Under the pieces are notes generated by a model. That model was not told the DNA's origin. It saw only the letters and a list, made by a program, of their open reading frames with translations, and searched no databases. The translations under genes were made by a program, and so were the position numbers. DNA of 64,000 nt from Marseilla massiliensis (lineage in GTDB: Bacteria; Bacteroidota; Bacteroidia; Bacteroidales; Bacteroidaceae), in the NCBI RefSeq assembly GCF_016899955.1, contig NZ_JACJJL010000008.1:1-64000 (forward strand), written 5' to 3'. Below are positions 17,087-26,296 of this stretch, piece by piece (position 1 is the stretch's first letter; every line of letters starts with the position of its first letter).

Positions 17087-20056
17087 TCACTGTAGCGTCA
17101 CGCCCATCAGCCCTACCACCACGTCGTTGGACAACGTGCGGAGCTTTATCGACTTGAGTTTTTTCTGCCCGTCGAGCGGCATACGCAGCATCTGCGCAGC
17201 CCCACCGGGTATGGGACGGCCGTAGACTTCCTTTATGTTGAGCTCTGCACCGAAGTCGCGGCTAACCATGCCTGTGCCAAGGGCAACGCGGTACGGACGC
17301 GGGGCGGTGGTGTAGAAGGCCTTGCCGTCTACGAAATAGTCTTGCTCAATGGGGCACCAGTTGTCGGGGTTTACCAGGTGCAGCGTGTCAGAAGTGCCGT
17401 CCTTGTACTCGGCTATTACCAATGCGTTGTCTATGCGGCTCTGCATGTGGTTGGTGGAACCGGCCATCAGCAGGTAGGCCGAGGCGGCCTTGCCCTTCAA
17501 CGGTATCTCTATGCTGTCGGGATAGTTGTCCCATAGCGACGTGTAGGCAATGTTGTGGCCTTCGGCCGGGGTGCGGAAGGGCACGCCGGCAACGCTGAAC
17601 TCACCGTCGGCAATGAGCGTGCGGAACACCGAGTCGTTGACGTCGGCAGTCATGTCGGGATGGCACCACTCGCCCACACCCTGCGTTGGCAGTTCAAGCG
17701 AGGTGTATGGCGGGCGCGGGGAAAGATATTTGTTCTTGTAAATGTCGTCGACCTCGGAGTTGAAAAACTTGTCGATATTCACCTTCCTGAACTTTCCCGA
17801 GGTGTCGGGCTCGGCCAGCCCGTATGCCACGGGGTCGACTGTGTGCTGCACGTTCTCGTCGATGGCCGGCTCGATGAGCATGGCCGGGATGGGGGTCTTT
17901 ATCACCTGGTGCTTCTCGGCAGTGCCCGTTATCTCCTTGTATTTCCCCCCTCCAATGTTCTGGCGGACGACAATGCGCAACGGACGGGTGAAGTTCTGGG
18001 TGATGTCGTAAACCAACGAGTCGCCCGAACGCTTGAAACTGTATTCCATGTAGGGCGTGCGCACCGAAGCGCTGTCCCACGACTGCGGAAAGCCCGGGCG
18101 TATGAAGCAACGCCCGTTTAGCGCATCGGGCACAATGCCGAACAGGCCTTGCAGCAACGTACGGGCCGATATGCCTATGCAATCGCCGAAGTCGCGGTAG
18201 CATTCGCCACGGGCAGCATCGTAAAAGCTAATCTGGCCGAAGTTGGCCGGGCTCTGCCCGATGTACATCTGGTCCATGATATTGGCCTTCATAAGCATGA
18301 AGGCCGCCTCGTTGCGGCCGGCCTCATAATATGCGAGGGCCGTGTGCATCACCTCGGCAGCCGCAACATTGTTGATGCTCCAGGAGTAAGGAAGCCAGTT
18401 GGAGGTTGATATGGTGGAGCCATACAGCTTTCCGTCGGCAATGACGGGTATGTGGGGGATGTTGCGGTCGACGTAGCGCGTGGCCCTGTAGAACTGCTCC
18501 GGCGACCCGGCACCGCAATCGATGGGGGTGTATATCGACCATACGGCAGCGCTCTCATGCTTGCGTCCGAGACCCATGCGGTCTTCATACTCCACCCAAT
18601 GCCCCTTGTCGGCAAGCCAAAGCCGCTCGTTCATTGCCTTGAGTATGCGCTCGGCCTCGGCCCGGTAGGGCTCCGCGTCCTCACCGATTATCTCAGCTAT
18701 GCGTGCCGCAAGCAGGTTGCCGCGATAGTTGTAGGCCGACGAATGCGTGGCAGAGCCGCCGTTGTAGTACAGCGCATCGCTCGCCCAGATGCAGCAGTAG
18801 GCATCGTAGAGACCGTCGTTGTCGGGATCGAAGTTCCTCTTCTCCCACTCGAGGTGAAGCTTTATGACCGGCCACATCTTGCGCATGTAGGCAGTGTCCG
18901 CGTCATAAGAGAAGTGCCAGAGCAGCTCATCGATGTAGTTTAGGTTCATATCGTAATGGTGCATCTGGTCGTTACGCTCCGGATTGCGGCATATATAGCC
19001 GTTGCTGTACATCTGGGTTCCCCACTTCTTCTCTGCCCTGGCAAGGTTCTTGCCCGGGTCTTGCGACGGGTGCGGGATGGTGGGAGGCACGTTTGTCACC
19101 TGGCTTTTTGCGTAGGCGTCGAAATGCGAGACAGCCCTGTCGTTCCAGCCAAGCACATCTCCGAGGAAACCGGCGCGCCAACCGGCAAGCGGCATGCGCC
19201 AGCCTATGCAGCCATGGAGCCAGGTCTGGCCGTCCCAATCTCCGTCGGCTGCCATCACGAGCGCCCCGCCCAAGGTGTTGATAAACGGGTCGGGGGTGTT
19301 GAACTCAACCCTTGCGGCCATCAGTCTGTTGCGTTCCTTGGTCGCCCCGAACTGCTTCGCTGCCTCTGCCGCGGGCATTTTGGCTATCTCAACGCCGCTT
19401 ACAGTGAAATAGCTCTCGCCGCTTGCATCCCACTCGGCGGTGACAAGGCCGTCGTCATTGGGGGCGGGGGCAAAGCATCCGGGCTTGTCGGCGCCCATGT
19501 CGCCGTTGCGCCTGAGGCGCCTGTCGGCTATGTTGCACACCAAGGCCTTTACCTTCAGCGGCTTTGCAAAGCCCTCGGCACGGAACTGCCACACCGCTCC
19601 CTCGCTGTCGACGAGCGCCACCACATCTATGTAAAGGGCCGCATTGCCCCACGACTTGTCTTTTACCACATATCGGCGCGAGCCCTCCGAATAGCGTGCC
19701 TCACACCATTCGGTGGCCTCGAGCGGGTATTCACGGCCATCATAGATGGCGCGGAAACGCACATTGCGGTAGTTGCGCTTCTTGTATATGGCGAATATGG
19801 GTCGGTCGCTTGTCTCGATGCGATAGTCGGTGTAGCCCCCGTAGAGGGCCCGTGTGTACTCGTTCTTGCCGTTGACGCTCACGAAGTCGCGCCCGTCGGG
19901 GCGGTATTGGAGCGAACGCTCGGTGCCCCGCTTGTCATCATTGTACGAACGTGACTCGATGAAATCGCCTATGCGCTTTTGCGCAGGCACCCCTACCGCA
20001 GCGAGAAACAATGCGGCCAATGTTGCTGTTCTCAGTGTTCTGTTGTTAGCTATCAT
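17087..20056 (-). CDS. Large secreted glycosidase-like protein, DUF4450 type
   Basis: 989 residues with a Sec signal peptide (RTATLAALFLAAVGVPAQ). The centre reads like an alpha/alpha-toroid (six-hairpin) glycosidase: DGDWDGQTWLHGCIGWRMP, EKRNFDPDNDGLYDAYCCIW, then SSAYNYRGNLLAARIAEI and ISTSNWLPYSWSINN. The C-terminus is beta-rich. I associate this architecture with DUF4450 proteins of Bacteroidota polysaccharide loci; that family name is from memory. The substrate is unknown; the shared leader architecture with the pectin GH28 operon hints at a plant glycan. The gene has two promoters and an intervening terminator-bounded RNA in its leader. No SusC/SusD pair is nearby. Confidence 0.65.
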   Translation of the reverse strand: MIANNRTLRTATLAALFLAAVGVPAQKRIGDFIESRSYNDDKRGTERSLQYRPDGRDFVSVNGKNEYTRALYGGYTDYRIETSDRPIFAIYKKRNYRNVRFRAIYDGREYPLEATEWCEARYSEGSRRYVVKDKSWGNAALYIDVVALVDSEGAVWQFRAEGFAKPLKVKALVCNIADRRLRRNGDMGADKPGCFAPAPNDDGLVTAEWDASGESYFTVSGVEIAKMPAAEAAKQFGATKERNRLMAARVEFNTPDPFINTLGGALVMAADGDWDGQTWLHGCIGWRMPLAGWRAGFLGDVLGWNDRAVSHFDAYAKSQVTNVPPTIPHPSQDPGKNLARAEKKWGTQMYSNGYICRNPERNDQMHHYDMNLNYIDELLWHFSYDADTAYMRKMWPVIKLHLEWEKRNFDPDNDGLYDAYCCIWASDALYYNGGSATHSSAYNYRGNLLAARIAEIIGEDAEPYRAEAERILKAMNERLWLADKGHWVEYEDRMGLGRKHESAAVWSIYTPIDCGAGSPEQFYRATRYVDRNIPHIPVIADGKLYGSTISTSNWLPYSWSINNVAAAEVMHTALAYYEAGRNEAAFMLMKANIMDQMYIGQSPANFGQISFYDAARGECYRDFGDCIGISARTLLQGLFGIVPDALNGRCFIRPGFPQSWDSASVRTPYMEYSFKRSGDSLVYDITQNFTRPLRIVVRQNIGGGKYKEITGTAEKHQVIKTPIPAMLIEPAIDENVQHTVDPVAYGLAEPDTSGKFRKVNIDKFFNSEVDDIYKNKYLSPRPPYTSLELPTQGVGEWCHPDMTADVNDSVFRTLIADGEFSVAGVPFRTPAEGHNIAYTSLWDNYPDSIEIPLKGKAASAYLLMAGSTNHMQSRIDNALVIAEYKDGTSDTLHLVNPDNWCPIEQDYFVDGKAFYTTAPRPYRVALGTGMVSRDFGAELNIKEVYGRPIPGGAAQMLRMPLDGQKKLKSIKLRTLSNDVVVGLMGVTLQ

Positions 20057-20152
20057 TTTTACGGTGATTAGTTGTTAAGTCAATTCCACGCCCGCCATTA
20101 CCCTCCTGCCGGGCGGACAAGGGCCGGGCGCACGCCAATGGCTTGCCATCTG

Positions 20153-20184
20153 CAAAGGTAACCAATAAATCCAACAAATGCAAA
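20153..20184 (-). promoter_or_regulatory. Proximal promoter (P2) of the DUF4450-like gene
   Basis: -33 TTTG (20184-20181), 20 bp, -7 TACCTTTG (20160-20153) on the minus strand. It lies downstream of the leader terminator, 97 bp before the start codon. Confidence 0.7.
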
Positions 20185-20220
20185 CGAATGGGCAAAAAAT
20201 GCAAACGAATGGGCAAAAAA
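20179..20220. repeat. Perfect tandem duplication of a 21-bp unit
   Basis: Two exact copies (20179-20199 and 20200-20220) of a unit beginning TGCAAACGAATGGGC and ending in six A residues. On the minus strand each gives a T-run followed by TTTGCA, so the duplication copies the T-tract of the leader terminator and the -33 box of P2. Confidence 0.9.
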
Positions 20221-20327
20221 GAAACCGACTGTCGTCCCGACACTCGGTTTCGAAAAACAAACTACTTAAAAACTAATCTACTAAAACAAATCAAAAAATA
20301 TCCTTAATCATTTAATTACGTATTTGA
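20215..20327 (-). ncRNA. Putative small RNA of about 113 nt ahead of the DUF4450-like gene
   Basis: P1 starts transcription near 20327. The AU-rich body ends in a hairpin GAAACCGA/TCGGTTTC (20251-20244 with 20228-20221) followed by six T residues. A second full promoter lies downstream, so the RNA need not be read through to make the mRNA. The body segment GTTTTAGTAGATTAG resembles the matching part of the RNA at 35779-35887. The alternative is a conditional attenuator. Confidence 0.5.
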
Positions 20328-20332
20328 CAACA

Positions 20333-20363
20333 CAAAGGTAAGCACTTTATCAATCACTTCAAA
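20333..20363 (-). promoter_or_regulatory. Distal promoter (P1) driving the leader RNA
   Basis: -33 TTTG (20363-20360), 19 bp, -7 TACCTTTG (20340-20333) on the minus strand, a full Bacteroidota consensus. It lies between the groEL terminator and the leader RNA. Confidence 0.75.
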
Positions 20364-20405
20364 ACAAAATACTGAAAAAAATGCATAAAAACGCAGATTA
20401 AAAAG

Positions 20406-20441
20406 AAGTGGAGGACATTTTAACAAAAACGCCCTCCACTT
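20406..20441 (-). terminator. Terminator of the groES-groEL operon
   Basis: AAGTGGAGG (20406-20414) pairs with CCTCCACTT (20433-20441). On the minus strand the hairpin is followed by CTTTTTAA. Confidence 0.8.
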
Positions 20442-20463
20442 TGATATCTGCAGTTTGCAAATA

Positions 20464-22101
<1,638 letters not shown>

Positions 22102-22132
22102 TCAAGTTTAAAAAATGTCGTTTGCTGTTATG

Positions 22133-22405
22133 TTATTTCTCTATGACTGCGAGCACATCGCTCTGGCGCATCATCAAGTACTTCGTGCCGTCGTACTCCA
22201 GCTCTGTGCCGGAATACTTGCCGTAAAGCACTTCGTCGCCCTCCTTCAGAACCATCTCTTCGTCTTTCGTACCCTTGCCTGCGGCAACGATTGTGCCATG
22301 CAAAGGTTTCTCTTTTGCCGTATCAGGGATGATGATACCGCCAATCTTCTCTTCAGCTGGTGCAGGGAGTACAAGCACTCTGTCTGCCAATGGTCTAATG
22401 TTCAT
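22133..22405 (-). CDS. groES: Co-chaperonin GroES
   Basis: 90 residues. The heptameric lid of the GroEL chamber. It has [19 protein letters not shown], a mobile-loop region [13 protein letters not shown] and [15 protein letters not shown]. It is the first gene of the operon with groEL. A weak TGGCAC..TGGCA string about 85-100 bp upstream vaguely resembles a sigma-54 site, but I do not rely on it. Confidence 0.97.
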   Translation of the reverse strand: MNIRPLADRVLVLPAPAEEKIGGIIIPDTAKEKPLHGTIVAAGKGTKDEEMVLKEGDEVLYGKYSGTELEYDGTKYLMMRQSDVLAVIEK

Positions 22406-22720
22406 AGTTCGTTTATTTTTAAATTGTTGTTTCTACCTTTTGCCTGCGCCGCATGCCATCGGCGCCGGTCACCCTTTATGTTGCCAAAACCGTGCCAAAG
22501 GTTGCGCACTGACAATCTGTCACATGTCAGCTGGCAGAGCCATGACATCCGGGCTGCCGCGCCCATGGCGCCATTGGCAACAAACGGCGCACGCCACGCC
22601 CCTTTTTCTGAAACCGGCACGGCTGTAGCCACCCGCGAGCGATACATATATATAATGTATGTATGCGCCATCGGCGACTGCCGCCATTGCAAGGCGACAT
22701 GAAAATAACGCCTGGCACAT
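22406..22720. other. Divergent intergenic region between groES and the ThrE-type gene
   Basis: It must carry the groES promoter, but I see no full TTTG/TAnnTTTG pair on the minus strand. A short TA-alternating stretch lies near 22648. No gene is recognised. Confidence 0.4.
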
Positions 22721-22751
22721 TTTGCGTTTTGACCAGAATTGTATAATTTTG
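22721..22751 (+). promoter_or_regulatory. Promoter of the ThrE-type exporter gene
   Basis: -33 TTTG (22721-22724), 19 bp, -7 TAATTTTG (22744-22751) on the plus strand. The leader to the start codon at 23125 is long (about 370 nt) and includes a palindromic repeat. Confidence 0.75.
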
Positions 22752-22918
22752 CAGCCGCTCTGCCCACGGGGGCGCCCGCGGCGGCAGGCCGTGGGCATGG
22801 GCGCAAGGCACTGAAACGCAACGGCCGGCCCGGTGAGCCAGCCAGCCCGGTGGCGCGACGAGGCAGAGATTATTTTTTACAAACGCTGCGCCGACACCAA
22901 CCCCGGCGCCGGACGCAA

Positions 22919-23000
22919 CCGCAATACGGCCCGTCCGGGCCTGCCGAACAGGCCGTTTCAGGGCATGAAAACGACCGTTTGGCAACACGAAACGGGCCGG
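22919..23000. repeat. Intergenic palindromic repeat, GCAAAACGGGCC family
   Basis: Units GCAATACGGCCCGT, AACAGGCCGTTTC, ACGACCGTTTGGCAA and CGAAACGGGCCG alternate in orientation. The copy lies inside the 5' leader of the ThrE-type gene. Confidence 0.65.
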
Positions 23001-23124
23001 AACGCAACCCACTGGCACCCAGGCCGCAAGGCAGGCAAGGCCATAGCGGCCAAAAAGAATTACACAACGGGCCGACAGCCCCGACGAGAGTAAACGACAT
23101 AATATAAAAAATTGTACCAGGACA

Positions 23125-24423
23125 ATGCAACAGACAACAGACCAAGACACCCACAGGCAACTGAAAGAAGCCACGCTATTCCTTGCCGAATACGCATCGA
23201 CACTGATGGCCGTGGGCGCACAGACATCGCGCATACAGCTCAACACTGTGCGCATGGCACGCTCGATGGGCTACCACGTGAGCCTGCTCATCTTCCCGAA
23301 GACGATAAGCATAACCCTGCAGGACCAGGAGCGGAACCACACTTACACATACATCAAGAAGACTCCAGGCATACCGCTCAACTTCAAAGTGAACATGAAG
23401 CTGTCGCAACTGTCGTGGAACGCTTTCGACGACCGCCTGCCGCTCAATGAGCTGTGGGCCAGGCTGAAGTCGATAGCCACCGAAAAGCGAGAGAGCCCGT
23501 GGCTGGTGCTCGTGCTGGTATCGCTGGCCAACGCCTGCTTCTGCCGCCTTTTTGACGGCAACACCTTGTCAATGGCCATAGTGTTCGTGGCCACCTTCGT
23601 TGGCTTCCTGCTCCGCCAGCAGCTCACCAAGCGCGGGGTCAACCACCTGGCGGTGTTCGTCACCTGCGCCTTTGTGTCGACTATGATAGGCGTCACCGAC
23701 TACATCTACTTCCACGGAGGCACCGAAGACATGTCGCTTGGCACGTCGATGCTTTACCTCGTGCCCGGCGTGCCGCTGATAAACGGCGTGATGGACATCG
23801 TTGACAACCACGTGCTCGACGGCCTGTCGAGGCTCACCAACGCCCTGCTGCTCATAATCTGCATAGCGATAGGCCTTTCGGGCACGGTGATTCTGTTCGG
23901 CATAGACCCCACTACGTTCACTTCGGTGACACGGCCCGACATAGTGTCGGCCACCATAGCCGACGGACTGTTTGCCGCCGTGGCCGCCATAGGCTTCGCA
24001 ATCATCAGCAACCCGCCGCGCAAGGCACTGCTCATCTGCGCCCTGCTGGCCTGCGTAGGCCACGGCGTGCGCTACTTCCTCATGCACAACGGCACCATGC
24101 CGCTCGACCAAGTGACGGCATCCACCGTGGCGGGCTTCACCATCGGACTGCTTGCCGTGCCGTTTGCCATGCGCATACATTGCCCGGCAGAGTGCTTCGC
24201 CTTCCCGTCGCTGCTGCCTATGGTGCCGGGCATGTTTGCATACAAGGCCATACGCGACCTGATTAACATCGTAAGGCTGCCCGACACCTACACGGCTGAA
24301 TATGTGGCACGCTTCTTCCATAACGGATCGCTCACCGTGCTGGTGATGTTCGGCATGGTGGTTGGGTGCATAATACCTATATTCATATTCCACAGACAGT
24401 CGTTCTCGGTGACGAGAAACTGA
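23125..24423 (+). CDS. Threonine/serine exporter family membrane protein (ThrE type)
   Basis: 432 residues. A cytoplasmic N-terminal domain (about 1-125; LAEYASTLMAVGAQTSRIQ) has the family's conserved GAxTxR-like element. About ten hydrophobic segments follow, covering the DUF1212/ThrE and ThrE_2 halves (FVGFLLRQQL, DMSLGTSMLYLVPGVPLING, SLLPMVPGMFAYKA). The two halves, often separate genes in Firmicutes, are fused here as in Corynebacterium ThrE. The probable role is export of threonine and serine across the inner membrane using the proton gradient. It stands alone with its own promoter and a hairpin at the 3' side. Confidence 0.85.
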   Translation: MQQTTDQDTHRQLKEATLFLAEYASTLMAVGAQTSRIQLNTVRMARSMGYHVSLLIFPKTISITLQDQERNHTYTYIKKTPGIPLNFKVNMKLSQLSWNAFDDRLPLNELWARLKSIATEKRESPWLVLVLVSLANACFCRLFDGNTLSMAIVFVATFVGFLLRQQLTKRGVNHLAVFVTCAFVSTMIGVTDYIYFHGGTEDMSLGTSMLYLVPGVPLINGVMDIVDNHVLDGLSRLTNALLLIICIAIGLSGTVILFGIDPTTFTSVTRPDIVSATIADGLFAAVAAIGFAIISNPPRKALLICALLACVGHGVRYFLMHNGTMPLDQVTASTVAGFTIGLLAVPFAMRIHCPAECFAFPSLLPMVPGMFAYKAIRDLINIVRLPDTYTAEYVARFFHNGSLTVLVMFGMVVGCIIPIFIFHRQSFSVTRN

Positions 24424-24496
24424 CGCCCGGCATGGGCAAGCCACCCGTGGCCGGCAACGCGACGGCGCTGCCCACACCACTGCAACAGCACAGGCA

Positions 24497-24563
24497 AAGA
24501 GGACAATTGCCACGGCCGACATCCGGCTTCGGCCATGGAAGAGACCGCGACAACTGTCCTCTT
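24497..24563 (+). terminator. Long hairpin after the ThrE-type gene, possible terminator
   Basis: AAGAGGACAATTG (24497-24509) pairs with CAACTGTCCTCTT (24551-24563) with one mismatch. An inner GGCCGA/TCGGCC stem is nested. The T-tract after it is poor, so termination is uncertain. Confidence 0.45.
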
Positions 24564-24753
24564 GTTCGCCAATAGTCACCAATACAACGCAAAAAGACAA
24601 CAACAACCTACTGAATGACTCAAAAACAATTCAAAAAGGCTACATTCTTTTGAAATTATTTCCACTTTTTTAAATTTCAATATTGAAAATTCTTTTTTGC
24701 GGATAATCATGTTTATATTTGCCACCGATTAGGTTGAAAGAGCAAACTACATT

Positions 24754-26154
24754 ATGAATGACAAGGTATTGAACATTCACCACAATCTCATCTTATCGGC
24801 TTTCACCGTCATGGGGGATGTGCTGATATGCATTGCCCTCTATTGCATGTTCTGCAAAGTAAGTGGTCACATCCTTGAAGACGACTTCATGCAGTCGGTT
24901 GTAGTCGTGGCCGCCATCTATTTCTCATGCGTCATCAACGGAGGAGTAATCCTCTACAAACGCAACGTCAAGGACTTCCAGGTGCCATTGCTCGTGCTCC
25001 GCAACATCATTGTGTTCACCATAGCAAGCGTCATACTGCTCAAAATAGGCGGATTCTACCTGCTTCCGCTCAACCTGTCTGTCCTTTTCCTGCTCTCGCA
25101 GCTCATCGTTGCTTCAACATTCCGCCTCACCATACGCCGAATGGTAAAGGCTTACCGCACCAAGGAGGAGCATAAGCACCACGCGGTGTTGGTGGGAAGC
25201 AAAGAGAACATACGCGCGCTGTACGACGAGATGGTAAGCGTGCCTTACTTCGGATACGCCGTCGAGGGCTACTTCGACTACGAGCGGGCATCCAACATGC
25301 CCGAGTCTTGCCCTTACCTCGGAACGCCCGACGACGTGGTGGGCTACCTGCAGAAACACAGCGAGGTGCACGAGCTTTACTGTTGCCTTACGTCTCGGCA
25401 CAAAGACGACATCATTCCGATAATACATTACTGCGTCAACCACCTCGTACACTTCTACAGTGTGCCCAACGTAAGCAACTACCTGCACCACCGCATGTAC
25501 TTCAACATGCTGGGCAACGTGCCTTACCTCAGCCTTTACCGCGACCCGCTGGAGAAAGTGGAGAACCGTGCCATCAAGCGAACGTTCGACATCCTGTTCT
25601 CACTGGCGTTCCTTTGCACCATCTTCCCGATAGTGTTTGTCATCGTGTTCATCATTACCAAGCTCACCATGCCCGGCCCGGTGTTCTTCAGGCAGAAGCG
25701 TAACGGAATCAACGGCGAGGAGTTTTACTGCATAAAGTTCCGCTCGATGCGCGTCAACGCGCAGGCCGACACGCTCCAGGCCACCAAGGACGACCCGCGG
25801 AAGACCAAATGGGGCAACATAATGCGCAAGACAAACATCGACGAACTGCCTCAGTTCATCAACGTGCTCAAGGGCGACATGAGCATAGTGGGGCCCAGGC
25901 CGCACATGCTGAAGCACACCGAAGAATACTCGAAGCTGATAGACAAGTACATGATGCGCCACTTTGTGAAGCCCGGGATTACCGGCTGGAGCCAGGTGAC
26001 GGGCTACCGCGGCGAGACGAAAGAGCTCTGCCAGATGGAAGGACGCGTCAAGGGCGACATCTATTACATAGAGCATTGGAGCATCTGGCTCGACATTTAC
26101 ATCATCTACAAGACCGTTGCCAATGCGATAAAAGGCGACGAAGAAGCATATTAA
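24754..26154 (+). CDS. Undecaprenyl-phosphate sugar-1-phosphate transferase (WcaJ/PssZ-like)
   Basis: 466 residues. Four N-terminal membrane helices (about 10-130) are followed by a nucleotide-binding-like fold, a fifth hydrophobic segment (DILFSLAFLCTIFPIVFVIV) and the catalytic domain of polyprenol sugar-phosphate transferases. That domain has GPVFFRQKRNGINGEEF, KFRSMR, TNIDELPQFINVLKGDMS, VGPRPH and GITGWSQVTGYRGET. It starts exopolysaccharide or capsule repeat units on the undecaprenyl carrier at the inner membrane. It is unusual in having no polysaccharide gene cluster around it. A -7-like TATATTTG (24713-24720) lies 34 bp upstream. Confidence 0.9.
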   Translation: MNDKVLNIHHNLILSAFTVMGDVLICIALYCMFCKVSGHILEDDFMQSVVVVAAIYFSCVINGGVILYKRNVKDFQVPLLVLRNIIVFTIASVILLKIGGFYLLPLNLSVLFLLSQLIVASTFRLTIRRMVKAYRTKEEHKHHAVLVGSKENIRALYDEMVSVPYFGYAVEGYFDYERASNMPESCPYLGTPDDVVGYLQKHSEVHELYCCLTSRHKDDIIPIIHYCVNHLVHFYSVPNVSNYLHHRMYFNMLGNVPYLSLYRDPLEKVENRAIKRTFDILFSLAFLCTIFPIVFVIVFIITKLTMPGPVFFRQKRNGINGEEFYCIKFRSMRVNAQADTLQATKDDPRKTKWGNIMRKTNIDELPQFINVLKGDMSIVGPRPHMLKHTEEYSKLIDKYMMRHFVKPGITGWSQVTGYRGETKELCQMEGRVKGDIYYIEHWSIWLDIYIIYKTVANAIKGDEEAY

Positions 26155-26171
26155 AGGCAAAAAGGCCCACG

Positions 26172-26261
26172 TAAAGGCATAAAGGCAAAAGGGTGGAAAG
26201 GCAGCAAAGCCGCGCCAAAGGCGGCTTTGCTTTATCACTTCACCATGCCTCTATGCCTTTA
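26172..26261. terminator. Nested inverted repeat between convergent genes, bidirectional terminator
   Basis: The core hairpin GCAAAGCCGC (26204-26213) pairs with GCGGCTTTGC (26221-26230) and has a TTTAT tail. An outer pair, TAAAGGCATAAAGGCA (26172-26187) with TGCCTCTATGCCTTTA (26246-26261), extends it. Short direct repeats of AAAGGCA surround it. It lies between the convergent sugar transferase and beta-barrel genes. Confidence 0.75.
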
Positions 26262-26296
26262 CTTGTGCCTTTTCCTCCCTTTACCCTTCCACTGTT

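Noticed and set aside
22406..22720. CIRCE element or sigma-54 promoter for groES-groEL
   Set aside because: No GAGTGCTAA inverted repeat is present, and the TGGCAC..TGGCA string departs from the -12 consensus.
22739..23107. A 122-residue open frame in the leader of the ThrE-type gene
   Set aside because: It starts at the -7 box of the promoter and runs through the palindromic repeat; its composition is not protein-like.
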